Part shown: one piece after another, positions 15,108-21,692 of the stretch | Layout of the letters: every line of letters starts with the position of its first letter | Position numbering within the stretch: position 1 is the stretch's first letter | Origin: an uncultured Lachnospiraceae bacterium | GTDB lineage: Bacteria > Bacillota > Clostridia > Lachnospirales > Lachnospiraceae | Assembly: GCA_910588815.1 (NCBI GenBank) | Contig: CAJUQY010000047.1 | Coordinates: 1 to 22,530 of the forward strand | DNA length: 22,530 nucleotides | Direction of reading: 5' to 3' | Made by a program: the position numbers and the translations under genes | Notes under the pieces: generated by a model | Databases searched by the model: none | Seen by the model: the letters and a program-made list of their open reading frames with translations, nothing else | Told to the model about the DNA's origin: nothing

Positions 15108-15116
15108 TGTTATACT
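15108..15116 (+). promoter_or_regulatory. Extended -10 promoter of folC
   Basis: TGTTATACT is an extended -10. Transcription would start near 15123, which rules out upstream in-frame starts of folC. It mirrors the sbcDC -10. Confidence 0.6.
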
Positions 15117-15169
15117 TTCCCGGGGAAGAAAAATGCCCGCAAAGAACAGAAAGAGGATGGAAAAACAGA

Positions 15170-16510
15170 ATGAATAAAATTAGAATGAATATAAAGGAAG
15201 CGGAGGACTATCTCAACGGAATTCCGAAATTTTCCAAAAAGACCACCATGGAAAACGAGAGGAAGCTCCTTGCGCTCCTGGGGCATCCGGAGGCGGAGCA
15301 GCGGTTTGTCCATGTGGCCGGAACCAACGGGAAGGGATCGGTATGTGCGTTTTTAAGCCGGATCCTTTTGGAGCAGGGACATCATGTGGGAACATTTATT
15401 TCTCCCCATCTGGTAGATATTACGGAACGGTTCCTGATCGACGGGGAACAGGTGCCGGAGGAGGAATTCCTTGCGGCTTTCCATCAGGTCTATGATCTGT
15501 GCCGGGAGCGGGAGGGGGAGATCGTCCATCCCTCGTATTTTGAGTTTTTATTCCTGATCGGAATGCTGATCTTTAAGGCGCGGCAGGTGGATGTTACGGT
15601 GCTGGAGGTGGGTCTCGGCGGACGGCTGGACGCCACCAATGTGATTGAAAACCCCCTGGTCTGTGTGATCGCCTCCGTCAGCCTGGACCACACGGAAATC
15701 CTGGGGGAAACAATTTCTGAGATCGCGGGGGAGAAGGCCGGGATCATCAAGGCCGGGTGTCCTGTGGTCTATGACGACAGCGTGCCGGAGGCATCGGAGG
15801 TGATTCGGAGGAAGGCAGACGGGCGCAGTGCCCCTGCGTGGCCGGTGAACCCGTCGGATATTCGGATTACGGAGAGGGGCCGGTCGGGGATTGGCTTTCA
15901 GCTGCTGGAGGGCGCGCTTTCAGGAGTGGAACTTAAGGTGCCTTTTGTGGCGGATTACCAGGCCATGAACGCGTCTTTGGCGGTGACGGCGGCCGCTCTT
16001 TTGAGGCAGAAGCTTCCGCTTCCCCGGACAGAGAGTCTGCAGCCGGGGGATTTATGGGCGGCCGGGGTGCGGAGCGCCCTTCTCCATGTCTCTTGGCCGG
16101 GGCGGATGGAACCGGTGCTTCCGGGAGTTTACATGGACGGCGCCCACAACGACGACGGAATCAGGGTCTTTATCGAGACTGTCACAAAGCTTCCCTGCGA
16201 GGGAAAGAAATATCTGCTCTTCTCGGCGGTGGTGGAGAAGGATTATGAGACCATGATTGATGCGATCTGCCGACAGGCGGACTTTGACGGTTTTATTCTG
16301 ACGGAGCTTGACAGTTACAGAGCCCTGCCCCTTGCCGACATCCGCAGGGCTTTTGAGGGAAAGACGGACAAGCCGGTCCGGTGCTTTGAAGCGATCGGGG
16401 AGGCATTTGCCTTTGCCAGGGAGCAGAAGCGGCCGGAGGATCTTCTGTTTATTGCGGGTTCCCTTTACCTGGCGGGGAGCATCAAAGAGCTTCTCAGAGG
16501 AAACAGCTGA
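15170..16510 (+). CDS. folC: Folylpolyglutamate synthase / dihydrofolate synthase
   Basis: This 446-residue Mur-ligase-family enzyme adds glutamate to folates (and, in many bacteria, to dihydropteroate) using ATP. The P-loop GTNGKGS is at residues 51-57. The folate-binding SPHLVDITERFLIDG (79-92), VLEVGLGGRLDATN (144-157) and DHTEILGETISEIAGEKAGIIK (173-194, with the family's carbamylated-lysine region) are present, as is DGAHND (323-328) in the C-terminal domain. I chose ATG 15170, with AGAGGATGG about 9 bases upstream and downstream of the predicted transcription start. The ATG at 15185 is the only other sensible start. Transcription ends at the hairpin at 16571. Confidence 0.95.
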   Translation: MNKIRMNIKEAEDYLNGIPKFSKKTTMENERKLLALLGHPEAEQRFVHVAGTNGKGSVCAFLSRILLEQGHHVGTFISPHLVDITERFLIDGEQVPEEEFLAAFHQVYDLCREREGEIVHPSYFEFLFLIGMLIFKARQVDVTVLEVGLGGRLDATNVIENPLVCVIASVSLDHTEILGETISEIAGEKAGIIKAGCPVVYDDSVPEASEVIRRKADGRSAPAWPVNPSDIRITERGRSGIGFQLLEGALSGVELKVPFVADYQAMNASLAVTAAALLRQKLPLPRTESLQPGDLWAAGVRSALLHVSWPGRMEPVLPGVYMDGAHNDDGIRVFIETVTKLPCEGKKYLLFSAVVEKDYETMIDAICRQADFDGFILTELDSYRALPLADIRRAFEGKTDKPVRCFEAIGEAFAFAREQKRPEDLLFIAGSLYLAGSIKELLRGNS

Positions 16511-16570
16511 TAATTTCCCATTTCCTGTAAGGAGGAATGGGGGGATGCCGGCGGAGCGGAGCCCTGCGAG

Positions 16571-16599
16571 AAGGATGACAGTTTTTGTCGTCCTTTTTT
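16571..16599 (+). terminator. Rho-independent terminator after folC
   Basis: Nine-base arms at 16571-16579 and 16587-16595 pair with one G-U around a 7-base loop, followed by six T residues. It is 60 bases after the folC stop. Confidence 0.88.
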
Positions 16600-16601
16600 C
16601 A

Positions 16602-16630
16602 TTGTAAAATATGGAAAATTGTAGTAGAAT
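16602..16630 (+). promoter_or_regulatory. Possible SigA promoter upstream of the small gene
   Basis: TTGTAA (16602-16607) and TAGAAT (16625-16630) are 17 bases apart and lie directly after the folC terminator. This is one of two candidates for the next operon. Confidence 0.45.
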
Positions 16631-16713
16631 ACCTTCAGTCGGCATGAAAAAAAGTATTGCGGCATATATTGAAAATTTTAAGGAATTTTTTGGGTGTGCG
16701 GATCCGGTTTTTA

Positions 16714-16722
16714 TGATATACT
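16714..16722 (+). promoter_or_regulatory. Possible extended -10 promoter
   Basis: TGATATACT is an extended -10 about 60 bases before the small gene at 16783. The -35 region is poor. It is the nearer of two candidates. Confidence 0.5.
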
Positions 16723-16782
16723 AGGGAATACGCGAAGAAGCGGCCTTTTGGGTAAGCGTTTGTTTTGAGAGGAAGAAGCGGG

Positions 16783-16935
16783 ATGTTGAATTTTGAGGAA
16801 GAGCTGGCGAAGTTTAAGCCCAGCCGGGATATCGATCAGGTGGAGGATACGATTGTGAACAGGGATATTACCGATGTGACAGATATTATGGTGGAATTTT
16901 TGAAGGAACAGCTTGAGCGGGACAGCAGAGAATAG
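16783..16935 (+). CDS. 50-residue conserved-looking small protein, function unknown
   Basis: The predicted protein begins MLNFEEELAKFKPSRDIDQ and ends VEFLKEQLERDSRE. It is strongly acidic, has no cysteines and no membrane segment, and looks mostly helical. The ATG has AGAGGAAG about 8 bases upstream. The reading frame ends 9 bases before the zinc-ribbon/TPR gene, so the two are surely cotranscribed. I do not recognise a named family, although the pattern of a short acidic protein directly in front of a TPR protein is familiar from Lachnospiraceae. A role as a partner or regulator of the TPR protein is inference only. Confidence 0.7.
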   Translation: MLNFEEELAKFKPSRDIDQVEDTIVNRDITDVTDIMVEFLKEQLERDSRE

Positions 16936-16944
16936 GAAAAAGTT

Positions 16945-18342
16945 ATGGAATGTTTATATTGCCATCATCCGATGGGAGACCGGAGGCACTGCCAGGCCTG
17001 CGGACGTGACGTGTCGCTGTACCGGAGGATTGTCCGTACGTCCAACACGTATTACAATGTGGGACTGGAAAAGGCGAAGGTCCGCGATTTGAGCGGCGCG
17101 GCCGTATATCTGAAGAAGAGCCTCGACCTGTACAAGAAAAATACGGATGCGAGAAATCTTCTGGGGCTTGTGTATTATGAGCTGGGCGAGACAGTGGACG
17201 CATTGGCAGAATGGGTTATCAGCAAGAATCTCCAACCGGAGGACAATCTGGCGGCGGAATATTTAAAACGGCTCCAGTCCAGACAGTCCAAGCTGAATCA
17301 GATGAACCAGACCCTCAGAAAGTTTAACCAGGCGCTTTATTATGCCCGCCATGACAGCCAGGATTTAGCTCTTCTCCAGGCAAAGAAGGTGATCAGCATG
17401 AATCCGGGGTTTGTCAAGGCGTATCAGCTTCTGGGGCTTTTGTATCTGAAAAAAGAAGAGTACGCCAAGGCGGAGAAGACTTTGAAAACGGCGCTGGCCA
17501 TAGACGTGGGCAATACGACAGCGCTTGCCTATCTGGATTATATTAGGAGCCTTGCGAAGGACAAGCGTACGGCGGTGAGGGAGCGGCCGCGCAGGCAGGC
17601 CAGAGTACTTTCCGAGGAAGAGATGCAGGAGAATTCGGCGAGGGATGAGGCGATTGTTCCCACCTACCGGGAGGGGAATGGAAATTGGATGGCCATTTTT
17701 CTTCTGACTCTCGGGATTGTGATGGGAGTTTTAAGCTGTTATTTCCTTGTGCTCCCGGTGAAGGAGAGGGAGCTCAGAGCGGAATTTAATGGGGACGCCC
17801 TCTCTTATAATGAAAAAATTGCCGAGCGGGATACGAACATAACCGGGCTGGAGGAACAGATCCGGGAGCTGGACGAGGAGAAGGCCAAGCTCAACAATGA
17901 GCTGGCGGCTTATACCGGGGAGGGCGGCATTATCAATGAGTACAACAAGCTGATCGATGTGCTGACCCTGAAAGCAGACGGAAATTATATAGGGGCGATG
18001 GATGCCATTTCCGGCATCAATGCGTCTCTGGTGACCAACGAAAAATTCCAGAGCGTTTACAATGCCCTGAATTCCGAGTTCACTGACAGCGGCGTTCAGA
18101 ATCTTTATGTCAGAGGGAAGGGCTCCTATGACGGCAGAGACTGGGAAACCGCCAGAGTCTATTTTGCCAAATGCCTGGAGCTGCAGCCGGATTACCCGGA
18201 GGTGATCTTCTATATGGGTGTCTGCTACCAGAACCAGAACGACTGGGGAACTGCGGTCAGCTATTATAACCAGCTGATTGACAATGAGGCCTACAGTACT
18301 ACCCAATGGGGACAGGAGGCCAGAAGACAGAGAGGCTACTGA
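16945..18342 (+). CDS. Zinc-ribbon, TPR-repeat membrane protein
   Basis: This 465-residue protein starts with a zinc ribbon (Cys3, Cys6, Cys16, Cys19 in ECLYCHHPM...HCQACGRD). TPR-like repeats follow at about 36-110 and 130-200. A basic linker (RERPRRQAR) comes next, then one membrane segment (about 247-270, WMAIFLLTLGIVMGVLSCYFLVL), a coiled coil (about 285-322), and a second set of TPRs at about 386-450. The likely topology is an N-terminal half in the cytoplasm and a C-terminal half outside, or in the forespore/mother-cell gap if made in sporulation. It may act as a scaffold; no enzyme motif is seen. Start ATG 16945 has AGGAAAAAG close upstream. It ends at a strong terminator. The location before spoIIA does not by itself show a sporulation role. 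Confidence 0.85.
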   Translation: MECLYCHHPMGDRRHCQACGRDVSLYRRIVRTSNTYYNVGLEKAKVRDLSGAAVYLKKSLDLYKKNTDARNLLGLVYYELGETVDALAEWVISKNLQPEDNLAAEYLKRLQSRQSKLNQMNQTLRKFNQALYYARHDSQDLALLQAKKVISMNPGFVKAYQLLGLLYLKKEEYAKAEKTLKTALAIDVGNTTALAYLDYIRSLAKDKRTAVRERPRRQARVLSEEEMQENSARDEAIVPTYREGNGNWMAIFLLTLGIVMGVLSCYFLVLPVKERELRAEFNGDALSYNEKIAERDTNITGLEEQIRELDEEKAKLNNELAAYTGEGGIINEYNKLIDVLTLKADGNYIGAMDAISGINASLVTNEKFQSVYNALNSEFTDSGVQNLYVRGKGSYDGRDWETARVYFAKCLELQPDYPEVIFYMGVCYQNQNDWGTAVSYYNQLIDNEAYSTTQWGQEARRQRGY

Positions 18343-18391
18343 CCTTCCGGCGGATTTTGCGGTGCGGATGTTTGGCGCAGCAGGGAGAGCG

Positions 18392-18431
18392 GGATACATA
18401 CAAAGGATAAATTTGTGTGTATCCTTTTTTT
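18392..18431 (+). terminator. Rho-independent terminator after the TPR gene
   Basis: Thirteen-base arms (18392-18404 and 18412-18424) pair with one G-U around a 7-base loop and are followed by seven T residues. Repeat copy B starts three bases later. Confidence 0.93.
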
Positions 18432-18433
18432 GT

Positions 18434-18519
18434 GCGCGCCGATGCAGAGGAGATATGCCGCCGGGGTGGCGCATCGGCGGCGCGGCGAGCATGGGAAGAT
18501 AACTTGTCCCTGCCCGATT
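18434..18519 (+). repeat. Dispersed structured repeat, copy B
   Basis: This is the same ~88-base element as copy A. The outer stem pairs 18434-18445 with 18471-18483 (12 pairs, one bulged G). It has an AGAGGAGATAT loop, an inner hairpin (GCCGCC with GGTGGC, 18457-18470), and a weaker second hairpin near 18493-18509. The shared 3' part reads GGCGAGCATGGGAA, against GGCGGGCAGGGGAA in copy A. It lies between the TPR terminator and the spoIIA promoter. Confidence 0.75.
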
Positions 18520-18529
18520 TATGCGAAAG

Positions 18530-18559
18530 ACAGATTTATAAAAAATTTTGACGGAATTT
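18530..18559 (+). promoter_or_regulatory. SigH-type promoter of the spoIIA operon
   Basis: The -10 ACGGAATTT (18551-18559) fits the SigH consensus RNNGAATWW at every position. The -35 ACAGATTTA (18530-18538) fits RNAGGAWWW at 7 of 9, with a 12-base spacer. SigH drives spoIIA in Bacillus, so the match is in the expected place. Confidence 0.6.
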
Positions 18560-18580
18560 GATGACAGGAGGAATAATCGG

Positions 18581-18919
18581 ATGGAAAAAGTGACAGACTA
18601 TAAGGTCAAAGGTACGGTGCTCTATGCATTTATGCCGCGGGAAGTGGATCATCACAGCAGCTTGCAGATGCGGGACAGGATTACGGAGGCCAGGGTGAGC
18701 AGTCCGGTCACCAGTCTGGTGTTTGACTTTTCAAAAACGGACTTTATGGACAGCGCCGGGATTGGGATGCTTCTCGGACGCTACAAGGAGATGGCGGCCA
18801 TTGGGGGCGAGGTATTTGTGAGGAATCCTTCGCCCAGAGTCAAACGGATACTGGAAATGTCCGGTATTTACCGGATTATCCGGGATTGGGACAGGAAAGA
18901 CGAGGAAGGGAGCAGATAG
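18581..18919 (+). CDS. spoIIAA: Anti-sigma F factor antagonist SpoIIAA
   Basis: This 112-residue STAS-domain protein, when unphosphorylated, releases SigF from SpoIIAB. The phosphorylation site is Ser58 in TDFMDSAGIGMLLGRY, the same position as in Bacillus subtilis. Length and fold order are normal (family about 117). I chose ATG 18581, with a perfect AGGAGG at 18566-18571. An upstream in-frame start overlaps the promoter. The stop is followed after one base by the spoIIAB start, so the two are coupled. SpoIIE, the phosphatase that would act on it, is not in the window. Confidence 0.96.
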   Translation: MEKVTDYKVKGTVLYAFMPREVDHHSSLQMRDRITEARVSSPVTSLVFDFSKTDFMDSAGIGMLLGRYKEMAAIGGEVFVRNPSPRVKRILEMSGIYRIIRDWDRKDEEGSR

Positions 18920-18920
18920 G

Positions 18921-19457
18921 ATGGAAACGGGAACCTTGCTGGAGGAAAAGCGGATGGAAGAGATAAAAAGCACAGATGTAAAACAGGAACAGACAGGGAC
19001 GGCTGCGGGATGTGGGGGGCCTTCGTCGGAAGAGAGCGTATATCTGGAATTTGAAAGCCGCTCTCACAATGAACAGTTTGCCAGGGTGGTGGCGGCAGTG
19101 TTCGCCGCCAGGCTGGATCCCACCGTGGAGGAGGTGGAGGACTTAAAAACGGCCGTATCGGAGGCAGTGACCAATGCCATTATCCATGGGTACGAAAAGG
19201 AGACGGGCATGGTACATATGAAGCTGACCATCAAGGGGCGGGAGTTTTCTGTGGAGGTGCGGGACGAGGGTGTCGGTATCGCAGATATCAAAAAGGCCAT
19301 GGAGCCGTTGTACACCTCGAAGCCTTCCAGAGAACGTTCCGGCATGGGGTTTTCCTTTATGGAGGCTTTTATGGATGAGGTGTGGGTGGATTCAGAGCCG
19401 GGCCGGGGAACAGTGGTGCGGATGGTAAAACGGCTGGAAGAGCGACCGGCCCGGTGA
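18921..19457 (+). CDS. spoIIAB: Anti-sigma F factor SpoIIAB (serine kinase), N-terminally extended
   Basis: This GHKL-fold kinase binds SigF and phosphorylates SpoIIAA. The N box is EAVTNAIIHGY (81-91), the G1 box DEGVGI (115-120) and the G2 box RSGMGFSFM (139-147). The predicted protein has 178 residues against about 146 for the family. The extra ~38 residues (METGTLLEEKR... up to SSEES) precede the usual start VYLEFESRSHNEQFARV and are low in complexity. Two starts are possible. ATG 18921 has GAAGGGAG upstream, and ATG 18954 has GGAGG at 18941-18945, giving 167 residues. Even the shorter form is extended. Confidence 0.95.
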   Translation: METGTLLEEKRMEEIKSTDVKQEQTGTAAGCGGPSSEESVYLEFESRSHNEQFARVVAAVFAARLDPTVEEVEDLKTAVSEAVTNAIIHGYEKETGMVHMKLTIKGREFSVEVRDEGVGIADIKKAMEPLYTSKPSRERSGMGFSFMEAFMDEVWVDSEPGRGTVVRMVKRLEERPAR

Positions 19458-19476
19458 CCGCAGGCAGGAGGCGTGT

Positions 19477-20190
19477 ATGGACGAAACGATGGAGCTGCTC
19501 CAATCGGCACACGCGGGGGATAAAGAGGCGAGGGACAGGCTGGTATCGGAAAATATGGGGCTTATCTGGTGCGTGGTGCGGCGGTTTCTGGGACGGGGGC
19601 ACGAGGCGGAAGATTTGTTCCAGATCGGCAGCATCGGCCTTCTCAAAGCCATTGATAAATTTGACGTAAGCTATGATGTGAGGTTTTCCACCTATGCGAT
19701 TCCAATGATCACCGGTGAGATCAAACGGTTTCTCCGGGATGACGGTATGATCAAGATCAGCCGCTCCTTAAAGGAGATGGCGGCGAAGGCCGGGGCGGAA
19801 CGGGAACGCCTGGGAACCTCCCTGGGGCGGGAGCCGACTCTGCCGGAGCTTGCCGAGTCCCTTCAGGTGGAGCCGACAGAGCTTGCGGCGGCCATGGAGT
19901 CTGGCGCCGAGGTGGAATCCCTCTATAAGACGATTTACCATGGAGATGGCAATGCCATCTATCTGATCGACAAGCTGGAGGACATGAAGGAAGAGGACGA
20001 GGGGGTCTTAAACAAAATGGTGGTGGCAAGGCTTTTAAAGGAACTGCCGCCTCAGGAAGCCCGCCTGATTGTCATGCGCTATTATATGGATAAAACGCAA
20101 ACCCAGGTGGCCAAGGAGCTGGGCATTTCCCAGGTACAGGTATCGAGGCTGGAAAAAAAGATTCTGCAGACCATGCGAAAACGGCTGTGA
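19477..20190 (+). CDS. sigF: RNA polymerase sigma-F (forespore)
   Basis: This 237-residue sigma-70-family factor directs early forespore transcription. Region 2 is at about 26-95 (GLIWCVVRRFLGRGHEAEDLFQIGSIGLLKAIDKFDVSYDVRFSTYAIPMITGEIKRFLRDDG). Region 3 follows, and region 4 has the helix-turn-helix at about 206-229 (QTQVAKELGISQVQVSRLEKKIL). AGGAGG at 19466-19471 is 5 bases before the ATG. It is third in spoIIAA-spoIIAB-sigF and is held inactive by SpoIIAB. SigG is the close alternative, but the operon context and length decide for SigF. Confidence 0.95.
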   Translation: MDETMELLQSAHAGDKEARDRLVSENMGLIWCVVRRFLGRGHEAEDLFQIGSIGLLKAIDKFDVSYDVRFSTYAIPMITGEIKRFLRDDGMIKISRSLKEMAAKAGAERERLGTSLGREPTLPELAESLQVEPTELAAAMESGAEVESLYKTIYHGDGNAIYLIDKLEDMKEEDEGVLNKMVVARLLKELPPQEARLIVMRYYMDKTQTQVAKELGISQVQVSRLEKKILQTMRKRL

Positions 20191-20239
20191 GAGGCCATGG
20201 GCGGCTGTGAAAGAAACATGGACGGCTGTTGTGAAAGAC
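20181..20239 (+). repeat. Three short tandem repeats at the end of sigF
   Basis: Units of about 20 bases begin near 20181, 20201 and 20222, each with CGGCTGT followed by a GAAAG- or GAGAG-like stretch. The first unit holds the sigF stop. Copies are imperfect, and function is not evident. Confidence 0.4.
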
Positions 20240-20281
20240 CGGTCCCGAAGAGGCCAGTCTTCCGTTTTGCCCAGGATTCAT

Positions 20282-20310
20282 GAATAAAAAAAATCAACCT
20301 GCCCATAATA
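20282..20310 (+). promoter_or_regulatory. SigG-type promoter of the spoVA genes
   Basis: The -35 GAATA (20282-20286) and -10 CATAATA (20304-20310) match the SigG consensus (GHATR, CATWHTA) at every position, with a 17-base spacer. It lies 39 bases before the small membrane gene and its AAGGAGG. spoVA is SigG-controlled in Bacillus. Confidence 0.75.
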
Positions 20311-20348
20311 ACCTTTAAAAGAGATACCTTTAAGGAGGAACTGGCCAT

Positions 20349-20498
20349 ATGAGTAGTTCGGGAGTAAAACAGTGGATCATCGGGCTGGTAATTCTGCTGG
20401 TTATCGTTCTGGCGGCAGCCGCATATTTGATGTCGGGGAAGCCGTCGGAACGGGCGGACAAGGGAACCCTGGTGCGATCAGTTGGTGACTGCTTATGA
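20349..20498 (+). CDS. 49-residue single-pass membrane protein at the head of the spoVA genes
   Basis: The protein begins MSSSGVKQWIIGLVILLVIV and has one hydrophobic segment (residues 9-28, WIIGLVILLVIVLAAAAYLM). A basic, soluble tail of about 20 residues follows. The ATG follows AAGGAGGAA (20332-20340), the best ribosome site in the region. The stop overlaps the spoVAA start (ATGA), so translation is coupled. I do not recognise it, and Bacillus spoVA operons have no such gene in this position. Expression in the forespore under SigG is inferred from the promoter just upstream. Confidence 0.7.
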   Translation: MSSSGVKQWIIGLVILLVIVLAAAAYLMSGKPSERADKGTLVRSVGDCL

Positions 20499-21121
20499 GT
20501 GAGATTTTGTATCTGAAGCTGAACCAGAACACGGAGGTTCACGAAAAGAGCGTATTTTTGGGACAGCTTGGAAGCATTTGGTGCCGGGATAAGGCCATTG
20601 AGAGCAAGTGCAAGGCCATCAAGGTCATCAATATCCAGGCGGACAAAAAAGAACGGTATGTGGTTTCGGTCATGGATCTTATTAAGAAGATGGAAAAACT
20701 CTGCGAGCAGGTGGAGATCAACAATGTCGGCGAGACAGACTGTATTATCGATTACCAGCCGGATGTGAAGTCCCATCCTGTGTGGGACTGGATTAAGGCA
20801 GCTTTTGTCTGCCTGGTGTCCTTTTTCGGAGCCGCCTTTGCCATCATGACCTTCAACAACGACGGCGACGTGAGCAATATTTTCCGTCAGATTTATGTCC
20901 AGGTCATGGGAACGGCCCCTGCGGGACCGACAATTCTGGAGCTGACTTATTCCATCGGGCTTCCCATCGGGATCCTGGTATTCTTCAATCATTTTTCCAA
21001 GGCGGCCCTCTCCAAGGATCCGACTCCCATTGAGGTACAGATGCGCACCTACGAAACGGATGTCAACACTACGCTGATCCAGAATGCGGAAAGAGAGGAG
21101 TCGGGCATTGATGTTTCTTAA
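20495..21121 (+). CDS. spoVAA: Stage V sporulation protein AA
   Basis: This 208-residue SpoVAA is part of the SpoVA system that imports dipicolinic acid into the forespore and releases it in germination. The N-terminal soluble part (1-90) includes LYLKLNQNTEVHEKSVFLGQLGSIWC and DCIIDYQP. Two membrane segments follow at about 98-120 and 147-166, and then a soluble tail. It starts in the ATGA overlap with the small membrane gene. The stop at 21119-21121 overlaps the start of spoVAB at 21111. Confidence 0.92.
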   Translation: MSEILYLKLNQNTEVHEKSVFLGQLGSIWCRDKAIESKCKAIKVINIQADKKERYVVSVMDLIKKMEKLCEQVEINNVGETDCIIDYQPDVKSHPVWDWIKAAFVCLVSFFGAAFAIMTFNNDGDVSNIFRQIYVQVMGTAPAGPTILELTYSIGLPIGILVFFNHFSKAALSKDPTPIEVQMRTYETDVNTTLIQNAEREESGIDVS

Positions 21122-21527
21122 CTATATGCTGCTTGGGGCCATCGGACTTTGCGCCGGAGGGGTAATTGCGGCCGGCGTGTTTGCCTTTATCGTTACCATC
21201 GGCGTGGTGATCCGCCTCATCGGCAAGACCCATACGGCAAAACACATCCGGCTGATCGAGGACTGCATTGTCGTCGGCGGAGCCGCCGGAAATGTGGCAA
21301 ATCTCTACAAAATTCCCGTTCCGGGGGGGCCGGTACTTTTGGCGATTCTGGGGCTTGGGGCCGGAATTTTTGTGGGCTGTCTGATCATGTCCCTGGCAGA
21401 AACTCTGAATGCGCTGCCTGTGTTAAGCCGCAGGATCCGGCTGGCCACAGGGCTTCAATATGTGATTCTGGCGATGGCCGCAGGAAAGGGTGTCGGCGCA
21501 CTGTGTTATTTTTTCCTGGGCGGCTGA
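21111..21527 (+). CDS. spoVAB: Stage V sporulation protein AB
   Basis: This 138-residue membrane protein, MFLNYMLLGAIGLCAGGVIAAG..., has about four hydrophobic segments and the family-typical VVGGAAGNVANLY and YVILAMAAGKGVGALCYFFLGG. ATG 21111, inside the spoVAA end, has GAGAGGAG 10 bases upstream. An in-frame ATG at 21084 is deeper inside spoVAA and less likely. It acts with SpoVAA and SpoVAC in the forespore membrane. Confidence 0.92.
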   Translation: MFLNYMLLGAIGLCAGGVIAAGVFAFIVTIGVVIRLIGKTHTAKHIRLIEDCIVVGGAAGNVANLYKIPVPGGPVLLAILGLGAGIFVGCLIMSLAETLNALPVLSRRIRLATGLQYVILAMAAGKGVGALCYFFLGG

Positions 21528-21594
21528 GACGAAAACAGGAACAGAGAAAATCAGTTTTTATATTATCAGCGGCTGCTTTTTATGGAAATATATG

Positions 21595-21682
21595 TTTGCA
21601 GGAACGGATAGTTTTGCAGTAATCGATATTTACAGGAATAGATAGTTTTGCAGGAACAGATAATTCTGAAGGAATAGAGAGG
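21595..21682 (+). repeat. Degenerate 18-base tandem repeats before spoVAC
   Basis: About five units follow the pattern TTTGCAGGAACGGATAGT. Unit one starts at 21595, and later units diverge (TTTACAGGAATAGATAGT, TTTGCAGGAACAGATAAT). One unit is two bases short. The last unit supplies the GAGAGG ribosome site of spoVAC. They fill the 165-base gap between spoVAB and spoVAC, which also has an AT-rich start. Confidence 0.7.
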
Positions 21683-21692
21683 AAACGGTTTT

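Noticed and set aside
21595..21682. CRISPR array
   Set aside because: The units are contiguous 18-base tandem repeats without spacers, and no cas genes are present.
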